From NCBI GenBank assembly GCA_020055645.1, contig CM034548.1, positions 12,462,001 through 12,526,000 on the forward strand: a DNA stretch of 64,000 nt, in the 5' to 3' direction. The DNA comes from Tomocerus qinae. Taxonomy: Eukaryota > Arthropoda > Collembola > Entomobryomorpha > Tomoceridae. The notes under the pieces were generated by a model. The model ran no database searches and had not been told where the DNA came from. It worked only from the letters and a program-made list of their open reading frames with translations. The position numbers and the translations under genes are program-made. Position 1 is the stretch's first letter, and every line of letters begins with the position of its first letter. This document shows, piece by piece, positions 1-15,743 of this stretch.

Positions 1-3000
1 CATCAATTTGGCAAATATGCCAACTCAGTTTCGTTTATGTATGGCATTTTCATTTTCGCAGTTGTGCTTAGGATTTTTTTGGCAACAGACTGATGACCTA
101 TTTGCAAATGGTTTGTGTGTATTAACATACTTTAGGAAATAAACAGGTAACTGACATGAGACAGATAATTGAAGGGAAATAATATTTCTTTCCTATTCCG
201 TTCCGAAGAGTTAAGCTCAAATGTTTATTTACACTTTACAGCACTTAATTCCTGAACTTTAGACTAATGCCATAATCTTCCATTTATAGAGAGCAGATAG
301 TAACAATGTTCACATTTCCAGATTTCTACCAAAGTATGGGTAATGTCTGTCGATAGTTTCAATCGCTATTGCTGCAGACTGTCGTATAACACGTCGTCGT
401 AGGTTTGCTTATTTTTCGTAGGTCGAAGAAAGGCAATTCTCTTCGTAGGTGTTCTTACTGCTTGGCTAAATGGATGGGTCAGGGGCCAAAGGATACTATA
501 AGCAAACCCTCTTTTCGTACAATATAATTTCTAATATTAGGTTATTTTATTATTTACAATGTAAACAGTTTGATTTTAGTAAATTACATTGAACTGCCTC
601 AACCGGTTTATTTATTTATAGGAATGGAATGGCAATTCAGATTGCACAGTTGAATATTTTTAGAAAATGTACCGAAATTTTTGGTTTCAATTGATTTATA
701 TTTATGGAAACTGTAAAATTGTCGTTGCATTGTATCATAAGATTTTCGTTGTATGTATAACTGGTCAGTGCAATTCTTAACCTCGACAAAAAAATGATTT
801 TATTAGTTTGCAGCACTTTGCACTGTGAGAATTTCTTATTCATTCATTAAACCATGATTACTTACGGTATAAATGTACACGGGACTTTAACCTTAGTATC
901 TCTGTGTAGTTCATATTATATTTTATTATTGCGTAGTTCCCAGTGTAAATAATAAGTACAAGTCCATGTAGTATATGTACCCACAATTATATTGCACAAT
1001 TATGTCTGCAACCCTGACAGTTCGCAATATTCACATGTCACATGTCCTACCTTTTATTCGCAAGCATAAAGACTAACTGGTATATTTTGTAGTACACCTT
1101 GTTCTACCCACCTCACAGTTACAGATTGTTCAGAGAGTTGACTGAGGATAGGAAACAGTTTGATGTGAATAAATTCAAATTGTGTTGCGTGATAGGGATT
1201 TATAACTTATTTATGATCCTACTTTTTCGTCGACTGTCTGCAAACTTTAGTTTTTTGTCCTCTGATAGGGGACTCCTGCCAGAAATATTTGTTCAGCAAC
1301 AATTTCTAAATTCAATACCAAGTATGCATTCAGGTGTTCTATATTTAGATAGATCGTTGCTTTTCCTAGAGTCAATGGTTGAAATAATGACAGAAAACAC
1401 TGCAGTGCTACATGTAGCATGTGCTATGACGGTGTTACGGATTTATCCGGTATTAGCTCGTATCAACCAGACGGCATGACGGTAATCAGGAAACTTTCGC
1501 CAAAGCTGCAGAGCAGTATATGGATATACCCTTTAAAATGGAATCTGAAATTTTCCAAACATTACAAAACCAGACTTTCTTCCTTTTATGATATCCATCT
1601 AAATAATTATGCAGCCATTTTATACGCCTGCATGAACTTTGTATATGAATTCCAAAAAAGTTATCTCGTTAAAATGCACAAGTAAATGCGAACCATGCTT
1701 TCCACGGCGTGATAAATAGTTTTGGTGTTGTCATGCTGTATTAAATATGTTTCATCACTATCTATACATTCCTAAATGCTACTTTGTAAAGGTTTTACAT
1801 TGTCAACTTTGGACATACGATACTGTGTCAAATAATTTTAATTCTGATGATAATATATGTAAAGTAAAGGACTACTGCTTATTTGCTAAATGCTAATTGC
1901 AAGATTATACATTTTTCATAAAGCCTATTGTCAATAGACATTTGTCTTAATCCATGGAGAGATGTTTGCTTAAAGATTACTTTATGCCCATTGTACATGC
2001 CATGTATAGGTAACTCATATTGAGGTCAAAGCAGTTCACATGTAATCTGCAGATAAAGGCAAAACAAAGAAAGTTCAGAAGCAATGGCTTATACTGTCTC
2101 TATTTTACACCACAATGTGTGGATTGATTGCGTCCAAGGTTTAATTTATATCGTTATTCTTTCTTTCATTTGATGGGTACATTGCTTTACTATACAGCGT
2201 CTCCTTTGTCCCATTATTATGGCTATGCATTTTATAGCCGTCAGGCAGCTGTAAAAATTAAATTCAAAAATATTTAATAGCTAATAAACTATATATAATA
2301 TATTTGCGGTTAATGTTTAGCCTATGCTGTTTACATACATTGTTATGCAATCTTTAGCTTTGTAGCCTGTAAGTTGCAATGTACAGTTTATATTTTTTTC
2401 AAGTCTTCTTCAAAATAACTTTAACGAGACAAGACCCGCTGGCCTATAGGAGTAACTCAAAACATAAATTAAAATTACAGGTATTATACAACAATAAGTA
2501 CTATGGCAATAGCTTCTTGTTGTCAATAACATTCTGATAGAAACAAAAATTTATGTGGCCATTAAAAATGAAATTAGTTTGGAGGATCCTCTGCTTTAGC
2601 GGTGAATGTTATTCTCCATTGTATACCTAAATAATATTTGGATGGTTAGAATACATTTCCCTACATTTGCTTCTGTTTGTTATGTTCGTTTGTCCACTAC
2701 ACAGTGCAGTATAATTTGTTTTTTATCGTGTGTTTCTCCGCACTTAAGTAATATTAATAATATTTATGGTTAGATAATTAAATGCAGCCAACATTTGCCT
2801 TGGACGGAATTGGCATATTGTGCATTTGCTTCAGTCAGTGGTTTTTACAGATAACACTAAATGGCGATAAGTGCGACCTCCTCAAATATTTTTATCCGGC
2901 TGCAGTACAATGTTATACAATTTGTATACTTCTCTAACAAGGATTGGCACATGTACGTTAATAATATGCAATTCGGTCAAAATTAAAATAACCATATTAC

Positions 3001-6000
3001 CTACAGTCAGTAGTACTTAGTTACAAGTTTAACGAAGCGTTGGGCTGCAGTTGACAAATGTCTAACGTGTGTATCCAATAAATAAAATGTTTTAACCCCG
3101 TGCCTCTATTATCTCATTGTATAAGACTCTTAGATTTTGGTTAATAGATTAAATGAATGTTCTAAGAATGTTCCTCATCATTCTTTCAATGCATTGTTGA
3201 TAGCAATCTCTTAAAGTGTTGATATTATTCTTAGCTTTAAGGCCAACTGTGAAATGTCTGTGGCTAAGTAGAAAATTAATCGTTATAAACAAGGTAGAAT
3301 ATTAACTATTGAAAAACGCGCATTTCCACTGTAAAAATAGTTAAAAAGTGGGAAAACCTTGAGATGTGAAGCTAGTAGAAAGTAATTCTTGTCTAGTTAC
3401 ATATTAATGCGTTTAAAAAATCCATGAGAAAAGAAATGAAAATAGTTGAGTAGACGGTTAGGCTTTATATGTGTCACTGCACAGACCTTTATTTCTCTAT
3501 TTTTACAATTCTAACATCTTTCTTACATATTTAGCCAGCTTTTGTTAGAGCACTGCCGAGAGAGCAATGATAATATTATTTCTGTGTGTAAATAATCTGT
3601 ATCTACGTTGAGAGTCCTCCGGTTGGAATCTCAACCTGTGTATAAGTACCTAATAGCAACTTACCTTTGGTTTCGTCTTGTTTGCATCTCTGTACTAAGC
3701 CCAAGACGTTATACAATTACAAACGTTCACCACGTTACGTCGCAGAGTTATTATAGATTAAAGACGCTTGAATAGCCGTCAAGGCTAACAGCTCAGTTGG
3801 CAATTCTATTTATTTCTCGTTTCTGTGTGATACTATCTAAGTGCAAATGTACAAAGTACAAACAGTAGTAGCAGGCTAGGTAGAGAAGCCTTTTTGCTCA
3901 CTGCCTCTCTCTCTACATGTATTCAGGTCTATTGATTGTGAGTTGGAGTATGAAACGTAATATCAACCTGAACTTGATCTCTGCTTGGTGTCTAAATTAA
4001 TATTATTATGCTTAGCAACTACTACAGGTAGGCTAGACTGGACGGTAGACGTAGTAGGCGTACAGTTGGGCTATTTCTGATACGTAGTTGCTTTATGAGC
4101 CACTTTAGGTACATCTGCATACAACATTTGTACAGTTTGTTACTTTACTGTGCAAATCTCATTAGACGACCTCAATCGCACATCATGGTACATTACATAC
4201 ATCAGTCCTACTTCTCCATGGTTGCTGGCGTAGCAAATGCTTATGTAATGTTCAACCTAAGTGTGCACATACTATATTTATTTTGTCTCCCTATGCCCTA
4301 CTACAGAAAATACTATAACCAACAAGATTACCACAACTAAGACCTATCTACTACTACAAACGAATCGATCCTGCAAATTTTACTTGAATTTTCGTCGAGG
4401 CGAATGTTTTTTTTCCATTAATGATCACAAGAAGAATATATCCAAGTCCTTGTCCACCATAGTTCCTCTGTTTCTTTCGACTTTTCTTTGTTACCTATTA
4501 TGATTAACTGCGATAAGTATTACTCAAGATTTATACTCCTACTTTCCACAAAAATTATATAACTAAGTACTACAAAGAGATTGGCGCCTTGTTATAATTG
4601 GCTACAAACAATTTTTGATCTTTTATAATTTTTCTTCCTAAACCTCACTTTGTACCTACAAAAGAGAAGTAGCATCATTCAACGAGATAACATTTGTACC
4701 TACAAAGAATATTGTAACACTCAAATCTCATCCTACATGGTTTATTCACATTCGCATTTAGTAGCATTTGCTATTGTTCGTCCACAGAACTCTTTGCCAG
4801 CTGTATTGCGTTTTAGGAGTGTTTGTCATAGACGTCCTCATGTGTTTTCTTTGCTAACATCCTGCAACATTTCTTAATATATTCATTTACTTATACAATG
4901 TATACCTTTGTACACAATGTAGCTTAATTAAACAATGAAATGTAGTCATTGTTAACATCTTACTAGGCAGACAATCAAATGAGCATGCACTCCTGTTCTC
5001 CGCTCATGTAAATGTCTTACTAAACACTAATGCTAATCTTTATTGTAATACATTGGACTATTATTACTGTTCTCACTATATCACTTCTTGTGCTATGTGA
5101 AAAATACTACATGATTTATTGCAATTATACTGCTAAGTTATAAAATTGATACAATAGCACGTTTTAGCAACTAAGTCACTTCTCCCAATCTTCCAACTTC
5201 ATCCAATATCATTCTAAAGTATTTTCATGCAAAATAGTTTCAAGGTGTACTAATCATAAACACTAAGCAATAATGCCAATTAAACCGACGACAGTTGAAA
5301 CGGCAGAAACCCACGTATAAGTCCCGTTTACATTTTTAAGCCTCTGGTTTGAATTAAACATAATCAATGTCAGCTCCCTGTGCTCTGCCCGTCTCATCTG
5401 CTTGCACTGCATGTGAAATCAAATAAAAATATTATTTACTTCCCACTTGACTGCAAAACAGTTTTGTTGATAATATTGCTAAACCAATAATTTCACTGAT
5501 AACTCATAAGTGAGTTATACTGCTTGCAATTAATTTTTCAGCACTTTGTGCAGCTGAATGTCACTGGTTAGTTGTAAATCAATTCAGTGTCCATAAAAAT
5601 TGGAATGAATCCAAGATTGACTATTTTAGATTGTAAATGACATTTGATTAATGTATGAAATTTTTCCGCAAGTTTAACAAAATCCGAAATCAAATGAGAT
5701 TGTAGCTAGCTTTTAGCAATCGGTCTTATCCATTAGTTTGGTATAAAATCAAAGTACTGTTATTCTCAAGTCTGTAACTATGAATAAGTTAATCTGCGTT
5801 CTGTATACTTTTGATAGTTGTCGCAGTTGCGGTGGTTTTAATGTAATATTTTTCCTCAATACATAAAGCTTATTCTTCCCCTTAAATGCTTCAAAAGTCG
5901 TTTAATGCTTAGAACTTCCTACTCCTACTATTAGGACAATAAATTATCTATATCTGCACTTCATTTTTAATATATCATATTGTACCAGATATAATTCATA

Positions 6001-6686
6001 TTCCATTGTAAGGTAGAATTTGACCGGCACCAGTTGTATTTTGATTTTGGTAGACAAAGAATGTAATTCTACTGTGTGGTAAAATAGAGTAGCATGCATG
6101 AGAGTGACTAGTAGGTAGATTTAGCAGGTGATGTTGACGGGATTCAATCTACGTATAGAAGCTATTAGAAACACAGCCGTAAGATGTTTTTCTCACGGCT
6201 TCACAGTAGATTTGTTTGAAAAATTAGCAAAAGCCTTAGATAATCAGTATATGTAGGTGGTTTGAAGTATCTCTGGTATAAGTATTTGTTTGGTTGATTG
6301 TCTATTCAAATATCACTTTTTATCTTCAAAGAAAGAAGTATTCATGGGAAAGAGAAATGGGAATAATACTACGTTTGTGCGTCGTAGATTGCCTACCTAC
6401 GACTTTTTACTACTCGTAGGTATAATCTGCATATTTCAAACACTCATCCATAATTGCTTTGTTCATGTAGAAGAGTATAAAACGCTACCTACATAACTGG
6501 CATGTAGATATTATCCTGATAGTAGTAGGTGGAAATGTCTTCTGCCTGTAAGTGCACTACTGTTGTTATGCGTTATGCGGATGTAAATTCAAGTAAATGT
6601 ATACTTACCATAATATATGACATATGCTAAGACTGTAGGGAATATTCAGAAATGCTGTTGGAAACAACTCTTTGCTGATTAAAACC

Positions 6687-6737
<51 letters not shown>

Positions 6738-9700
6738 AAGTAGTAGCTACTTGATAAACAATACTACGTGGAGTATATCTTGTAAAATGAATATAGGAAA
6801 TCCTGTCCAAGCTCCACATTAACCACCATAAAGTTTGCTAAAGAATATAGTTTTAGTTTTCGACCGACACCGCATTCGTTAAACCACGTATTCAACGTAG
6901 TATTTGTTTCAAAATGTATTTGTATTGTAGTAAGTTTGGGTCCTTGACATAATATTTCAAAAAATGTGGATTTGGTAATGTAAACGGTGGAGGTTCCCTA
7001 AGCCAAGTATAGTTATAAGTGTTATTACAGGTACATAATAGTATTTATTGGCAGAGCCTTGGTTGCAGACAACAAAGAGCATCACTAGCAAAGAGTAGAC
7101 TAGAAGAAATGTGTTATGCAGTGAAATAACGCGCAGCGCAACATCAAAAAAGGGTAGATATGTTTCCATATGCAAATTTGTATTATCCAACTGCGACGCG
7201 AAATGGTTTATTTTGTACTTTGTGATGGAAATACTAATTTATTGTTGTGGTAATGAAAATGGAACGTACAGTCGAGCGAACCTGCGGATCGGATGAACAA
7301 AGGAAAGCTGGAATATGTTAACCCTTGAAAAACGTAGTCAGATACAACTCAGATAAATCTAACGTGTAATTTTCCTCTGACTGACAAAGCATTGGATTTT
7401 GCAAAATTTCTGCAGCTACAAAGGCGACATGTTCACATTCAGCAGAATAGCCGAGGGAATACATAATTGCAAATGTGGTATTCCACTACATGGTAGCAAT
7501 CTACCTAGTTATATTGTCGTCAAACCAGAAACCAATGCAGGCATATTTGCAATCGACCAGAGTTATGAACCAATAATATTATTATGCAACGTTTGATTAG
7601 ATAACAATGATTTAAACCAAAACATGTTTATACCAGTATAATAAATTCTAATCCCAGTATCTATTTCGGTTGGACCAGATTATTTATAACTTATTACACC
7701 ACGTTGTCAGCCTCATCGTAAGTGTACATGGAAATATTAAAACAAAACTGCAATGTGATGTTTCCCTGTCCTAATTTTAGTTGTCGATTGTTCGCAAATG
7801 GCGACCATATTATTAGATGAAATATTAGCAACAAAATCTATTTTGGAAGCTGCATTGTAGTTATTACTTGCTCATTTGTGCCATTTGATATTTAATGTCT
7901 TAGTATTGAGAGGTGCTCATCACTCACTGTCAGTGAGATTAGGAATGGAAAGAGCATAATAATATTAAGTAATTACATAGGTACAAAACATTCGGGCAAT
8001 AAAATCTCATCTGGCTTCCATACTGTTTTGCACTTGTCTTTCATAAATACTTTATTTAATGAAAGTATTGTACACTGTTGTCACTAATGATTAACTTTAC
8101 CAGCATTACGTCCTTGAAGCTGCACCTGCAGGATTAATGCTAATCTTTTAAATCTGCTCAAACCTATTTCCAGTGTGTGCATCAGCAAGAATATAATTTC
8201 TGTAATACTCGTAAATTGTTGTAATGATGATCAAGAAATATTGGAAATGTAGCTGTATTTACAACTTTTGGCTATCAACTTGTATTGTGTATATATAACT
8301 GTACCATCTGATACAATCTGCTTCATTCTATATTTTATTTTCCCATTTTTCTGTTTTATGATATCCTGAGTCTGATTATACCCAACAATATATTATTATA
8401 TATTCTTAGGTGATAATTATCATGTATTACTTTAAAGCTCGGATTTGGTGTCTGAGACTATTACTGTATAGTGGTAGATTTGTGAAGGTAATAAATAGCT
8501 ATAGTAGTAGTGGTGCAGGAAGGAAAGGATGTTGTACTTACAATTAAATGCAAAGTGGAAGTTGGTCGAGTGGTATGGAAAACGTAGTATTAGGGATATG
8601 AAACTCTTGAAAAGTAGATAATGCCTGCATACTGCATAATTTTAATTTGTAGTGTAGAGGAGTTATAGATATATGCGGGTAAGGAATAGCAGGGACGAAC
8701 AAGTTATAGTATTATGTAATTGTGCACCTTGTATAAAGTGGATTATAAAGATAAGGGCACAATACCTAAGTCAGACGAGTAATATTATGACTGTGTGTAG
8801 CTTGTGTGGTGCATAAATGGCGTGAGGGAATCGAGTGAGTGCATGGACAGATTGTCGAGAAGTCACTGACATCAGCACGCTATGCTTTAATATAAATGTA
8901 AAAATGTAATACACCACAATGTAATAATACCATCATCGCATTCACATCACACACAACAAAGTACAGTACGTACTCTATCCAACGATATATTATTATTTGC
9001 AGTTTTGCCTTGTGCCGTATGAACCATCTCCACTTTTTGCTCAGCTTACGTTATTACATAATATTGTTGTTTGTTGAACTTTCTTGTGTATTTATTCCCT
9101 AGTAATCTTTTGTTAGTTCAGCCATGTACAACAATATGTGCTATATAACCCTAACTTATCTCTGCTACACAACAGAAAATCCTTGTGAAAATAAATACAA
9201 CTCCGAGCATTTCATTACTCTGCAAACTCTCTTCCCTAAATCTTTAATTGCAGTTTGGATACCATAAAATCATTGGGCTTTAAGATACTCAACTTTATGG
9301 AATCATTCTGCAAACTTGGAATAGAGGAGACTCCTTTCAAACATTCCATTTGCATGAAAACAAGAAAATTTAAATGGTTTGGCTGAAAATAAAAGTGTTG
9401 GCATGATTGTGGAGTTATAAAATCCATGAAAAAGTATTGCTTAGCTGTGATAACATCGGGATGTTAGAATTTCGAAAACAAATTCTCCTTTACTTATTTA
9501 AACATAGATTAAAATGCAGCAAAAATGTCATCACCATAAATTTCAGCTTCCAGGGCATTCGGCACAAATTGGCACATGTAATTTTCCAAGGGGATTTGAC
9601 TGCAAGAAATTTATATTTATTTATTCAGATACAATATCTGAGTATCTATTGAATATAGGGCAGAGATTGGAGCTTTCAGACATTAGAAACCCTCTTATTT

Positions 9701-12700
9701 TAATGATGGTATAGTATATTAGAAGAGTACAAACTGTAGGCAATAATTTAAAATGCAGTCATTTTGGATCCTTCGCCCAGAATTCGTAGGTAGTGTGCTT
9801 AACACGGACATTACATAAAAGCTACACGAGTATTGCGTCAGAATGCGAATTTCTTTAATACTGAAAGATTTATTATGTCATTTCCTTTCCGTCGAGATTC
9901 TGTACTTTTTAAGCGTCCTCTCCGTCCTCTTCAGCTTTCCTATTTGACATGTTACATTTTTTAAGTCTATTCATGTTAATAGAGATAATGTTGAGGGATG
10001 TGTTCTTCTCTATACTTCTTCCAATTCTCTTCCATTCGCATATCATATCACTGCATAACTGTAATTCAAACAGACAACTACGAGACTTATTACTCTAATG
10101 TCATATTATAATATCTTTTGATCTCCCATGATATAAACTCAATGTTTATGCTTTCATATCATACGGGTTTCGTACTTTGGAATTTGTACGTTCAGAATGG
10201 ATTTATACACAACAAACAGAAAGCGAATTAAAATTCTTATGATTTTTGGTGTGATCCTATTTATTCCTTTCATTTTAGCGCTACCGTATTAGTTTTATTA
10301 AGGGTTTCACTATAATTTCATAGTAGGTGGATATGCAACCTTAAGGAAACATTATTTTATTTAAATACGTGTACATTTACAATTCACTATTTAAAAAATA
10401 AATGAAAATTTATATTTAAAATGGAAATATTTATTTATATTTAAAATGGAAATTCTTAGGTATTACCCCGCATCGTTTTAATACATATTTTGAAAAATTT
10501 GAATGATTAAATAAAACGGTAAATTATGGTGGAATTCAAAAATTTTAACTCTAGAATGCATACATTGTATTTGGACGAAGAATAATTACTGACAGAATGA
10601 GGGCTTGGATTGGTAATAGGAAGAATACGGTAAAGTTGTTGTTTGTTGTTACAAATTAATGATAAGATATATGTATCATGTATAGGTTGATAAGATAAGT
10701 AAAGTACATATGTGAGTATCATCTGAGGGAGTTCACTTCCTTCTCTCTTCTTTAGAGTTGGACTCCCACACACTGAAATAGTTACTACTTACATGGGTTG
10801 TTTAACTTTCCTCTTCTGAACTCCTGTGATAATCTCGTATTTTGAGGTGCCTACTTGCACATCCATTAAATTTTATTATTTGTGTTTGTCGTATCATATA
10901 TAATTTCAGGTCATGAAAAAGGATAGGATTCACAGAACACAAGATATGATATCCATCCATCACTATTAAGCGCAGGGAAATGAATGCAAGGACATCCATT
11001 TGAAAAAAGGAATAGTAATATTAACATTGTAGATTTGAGAGATATTTTTATTGATTGTTAATCAAATTGAACTGAGTTGTGCAGATTGAGAAACAATTCC
11101 CACCAAGCAGCGCGGATGATGCACACAAAGTATATTAGGTGATAAATATAATGCGACTCTTCTCCAGTGAAATATTTAGGGGATGGTTTTGAGACTATTA
11201 TCCGTCATGAAAGTCAGAAGTCATGGGAAGTATTATTGGAAGTGGCGCAACTATTGCATTTGGATGGGTTTCCCCCAGCACATAAAACACTAAAGAGACG
11301 ATGGTACAAAAACCCCTTTTGAGCCAAATTATAAATACCTACGCGTTTGGGCTTCTCTGTAGCATGATTGTTTCTGTGTTGAATCGAAATGGAGTGACTG
11401 ACCTGATAGCTCGTCTCCTGGCATTAATAAACTCCAATGAATACATCGTGCATAGTCAACTGTGTAACTGTGCATACGCTAATACGCAGCACTTTTCAAT
11501 GTAGCCAACAACCCTCCTTTACAGATACCATTTGCTCACTCTCCAACTAAGACGTCATTTATTTTAGAGACTCTAATTAACAGAAACCATAATTAACTGC
11601 ATGGACAAAAATATATGCTGCAAACCTCGTGCAAAGAATTACTATTATTTGGGGCATTTAGAAATATTGTCACGTAGTTGCCTACATTTCTCAACTGCAC
11701 TAGAAATATCATAAACATGTTTAACCCATTCCTGTCTTGGCTACTTAATATAATGAACCCAGATCTATAATATATTCCTTCTACTATGTAAATATGTACA
11801 AAATGTACATATATACTCATTTTTGCAATTAGTTGTGCATAGAGAAATGAATTTGGATACAAAAGAAAAGTTCACAGTAGATATATAGTTAACAGAGAAG
11901 TCACCAAAGATGTAAGAAGTTAAGTATGAATTTTTAGACTGTGTGTTACCAAATAATACCACTAAGTATGCAATTTAATTAGGAATAAATCATTTTAAAG
12001 ATCCATTTAGGAAAAACTTTGCTCATCTGTAATGATTATAGAGCTAACATTTGCGAATGCATATTTTTGCATGTAAAATGTAATTTTTTAGATTGTCAAT
12101 TAAAATATCCTGCAGAGTGGCCACTTTAGATTAATTCTCGTGTGTAATTTAAGTGCGGCACATGATCAAAGTATGCCTAGTCCGTTAAAAAATAATTTGA
12201 TGCAGCATGCAACTGTGATTGCATGTTGACAACCATGTCGATTAATTTATTTCTAAAAATACTTATTTTACATCACCAACTATAATGTTATAATGGATGG
12301 ATCGTACTAAAGCCCTAGTACAGTCTACATTTTCAGTATATTCAGCCACAATAAAGCGCGACAAGGACGACATGACACGAACGTATTCAATCTTAATTCC
12401 ATGGTGGTTTGTGTGAGTAGGAATGACAAGGGCTATAGCCAAAACCGATTTTCTGGATTTTGACCTCATTAACCTTTAGACGGTTTAGCGGTTAGTATAC
12501 GGATGGTTGTGGGCAGCCTCATGTTTGACCTTCCTCTCTAGTCATATTGATCTTTGTGATTGTAAATTAGAGTTGTTTATATAATAATATAGTAACGTAT
12601 AACATACTACCTTTTATATAATTACTTTGCCAAAGTGCATTGTTTTGTTCCAGCAAAATAACCTTTCCACTACCAAATCAACAAAATGCAAGGTTTGAAG

Positions 12701-15700
12701 GAAAATAATGAGACGTTTCTTTATTCATTTCCCATAAATCCTTTCAACAATCCCAACTTGGTTCTGAGACATTTTATTGTACCATTCATTTCGTCATTTT
12801 TGTAATCACTATAACAGCAGAAAGCCAGGACGTTATTTTTGGAGAATTTTAAATGCTTGCTTTGAAAATATTAAGAGTCCAAGATGACATGTCCTGAAAA
12901 TTTATTGGACCACGAGTATTTGATACAATTGCGATTCAGGCAATTACTGCAGTTGATTACCGATTGCTTTACGGATTACTAAAGTAAAAAGCATATTGTA
13001 GCATGTAATTATAGCTATAAGCACTTGGCTTGTGAACCTATATTAATTGACGACTGCCTGGTGCACTATATTCTCTTTCCTCTAAATTGGATTTTCTAAG
13101 TTGGTTATTTTGCCTTGGCTTTTCAGAGTGTAACCAGATTTGGAAATACGAATTGTAAGATAGTCTTGTAGGTTATCTGTCCATATCTGCAGTAGTATCC
13201 ACTCTCTGTTCCAACAACGATGTACATGCCTACTTATCTTCTGCGTTGTACAAGAGAATTAAATTGGTGTGGATTTATATCTACGTTTTCATATCCTGAT
13301 TCATTACTTCTTTTAAAATTGGCAACTAGGTATTAACTATTAAGACGGTTGGTAGTCTTGGTAGTACATTCTTAGGGAAAAAGGGGCAAACTGTCTAAGA
13401 CGGGAAACGGAAGATAGGAATATAATAATATACTTTCACATACTATGCAAAGCAATCTTTCCACTCCATTTTCCCTATTCTGTCAAATTTGAAGTAAATA
13501 CGGATGGATTTGAATAGACGACCGCTTGAGGTCATTCAGTTTATGATGGCAGTCTTAAACGTCTATTTCCTACTCTGACCGTCTGACCGTCGCCGATGCT
13601 ATCTATATGCATCTCTCTCCTGGTTTTGTGCATATTTTGTGTACATATTAATAAAAACGCGACAAGATAGTAGAAAACGATAACGTTGCAATGGTAATGC
13701 CCTATACATGACCAACTTGACTAACTTTACTCTGTAATTGTGTATGTGATAACATTTTAAGCCTTGAAAAAAGCTTTGGCGTAAACTACGCTACATTTTA
13801 CAACGTGCATTGCTCTGAGCCACGAGTAATGAGCACCAGCTTTCATTTTTGGTTCAGTATTCGAAAAAGAATCTGCATCAATGATCGTTTGAGCTGTTTT
13901 TTTATTCTGAGGCTTGTGATAGTAAAGTGCCATTCAGATGAGTCTCTAATATTAATACGGAAATTACATTAAATTAGTTGCCACGTTACACAACGAAGCA
14001 ATGGTCTTTCATCATGGAACTAACAATAAGATGATTAGCATGTTGCATTCATATCTTTGTTTACCATAAAATATCCTTTGTGAGTATTACGATGTGTACA
14101 AACGTTGTTTCTGGTTTACCAACTACTACGTATGAGTCAAGAAGTTGTTTTTGTTTGTGATTAACTCTGCTTCGTATTTATAGTTTTGTTATGGGTAGTG
14201 TAGTAGCATAAAGTGAGTAGTAGTGTACCGTATATCACGTAACAATCAACAACTGTTTTTGTGGCGCTCTCCATTTTATATAACACATGCCCGTACATAT
14301 TTATATTTACTTTGGTGCGTATCATTGAAAATAATTTCAGAATATTCACAACTAAACTCTAGGAATCGATAGTGCTTTACCAACACAATTCTTGGTTTCT
14401 TGCCAAAACCGAATTTAATAGTAGTTAAAACTAGTTTCGGTTGTCGTTTAATTAAATTGGCATTCTATAGCTCCGAAAAACTGGTGCATTGTGTACATAT
14501 CAATTAATTGGTGCTGGAATGAACACAGAATAAAGAATTTCCTTCATTAACCAAGACACTTTCAAGAAAGGTACTTTCTGTCAATTTTTTATAATTTTTA
14601 GCTACAATTAAATACGTGAACTGGAGAATTAAAAGAGTCACGAAGAGTTTTCTCTGGATAATGACTCCAGTATAGATAAATGACCATCTATAACTATAAT
14701 GAACATAAATACAGGTTTCTAATTATGGCATAGCTAATGAGCATTGATTCTATAATGCCCAGAGAGATACTAGAAGACTCATTACTACCACATAATCATA
14801 TAGTCCATATTATAGCCATGTGTATCTGTGCATGTAGATAGAGAGTGTACTCCCAAACGTATACTACCTAGTAGAGGCTGAACATACTCCTTCACCTTAA
14901 AATATTAAGCTTGTCCGTATTTACATAACAGAGGTTTTCCTGATGTCGATATTCTCCTACATGTTCTATAATATGTCATGGTGTACTAGTTGGTGAACTT
15001 AAGAAAACCGTAGCTGTATGTATGTTAGAAACGATAGAGCTGGCATGGCAAAGAGTGGCAGGAAAACGCTAGGCACATTGCATAGGTGACTGACTTAGCT
15101 AGCATCATCATCCTATCTGTACAAACAATAATATAGTTGGTGTGTATAGAAGTAAGTGCTTGTAGCGTAGTTGAATCTCGTAATGTAACTCTAATGTATT
15201 TTTTATGGATTGGCAGGGAACAGGTGCGGATGTGAATGAAGGAGTTGGTTAGCATCTTATTGTGGGAAGACAACAATCAGAGAAGAGCTCTTCTGCCTCT
15301 CTGCATCCACTAATACCTCTCCTCCACTACAGATACTCGTACAAATAATCTTTTGTTGGAGGACATTCGTTCCTCTCTCTTCACATTTAGTTCACGGAGC
15401 ACTGGCTTTGCCCGGTGCAAATCAAAGGTAAGATATACTCTACTTAATTATAAACGACTACTACTCCAATCTTATACTAATAGGATTAGGAAACTCATAA
15501 AGTGCTCATTTTACTCAACAACAGTTATACTTAAATCCTCTATACTCCTAATACTTAATCATTTATTCAAATATTATTATCTCTATAGTATAATTCACCC
15601 ATTTCTATGACGTCGTTCCTTTCAGATACATTTTCTCATCCTGTCAAAATTTTCCGAGATTCATTAACATTAATGCATAATGCTAAAAACGTCTTAAATT

Positions 15701-15743
15701 GTAAATTTTGACCTTAAAATGGTTTCTATGAAAAAAATGAGTA
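1..15743. other. Gene-poor AT-rich DNA
   Basis: I recognise no gene in this stretch on either strand. The open frames are short, AT-rich, lack a good ATG context and have no protein-family motif. The longest, about 126 codons at 1099-1479, begins at TTG. The sequence contains simple repeats (an AGT run near 6.7 kb), many short A/T palindromes, and a possible tRNA-like fragment near 12.48 kb. It may be intergenic, or it may hold introns or regulatory DNA of a gene outside the window. Confidence 0.6.
6688..6746. repeat. AGT trinucleotide microsatellite
   Basis: A perfect AGT run spans 6688-6737 (50 nt). After a one-base interruption (GTAGAAG) it continues to about 6746. The run is bounded by CAAGTAG on the left and CTACTTG on the right, so the flanks are inverted relative to each other. 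Such a locus is probably length-variable between individuals. Confidence 0.97.

Noticed and set aside
1099-1479. 126-codon + strand open frame
   Set aside because: It starts at TTG, has no recognisable domain, no signal peptide and no splice support; composition is that of the surrounding DNA.
3607-3635. GTTGAGA/TCTCAAC hairpin
   Set aside because: A 7-bp stem is expected by chance in a window of this size; no conserved RNA family is suggested.
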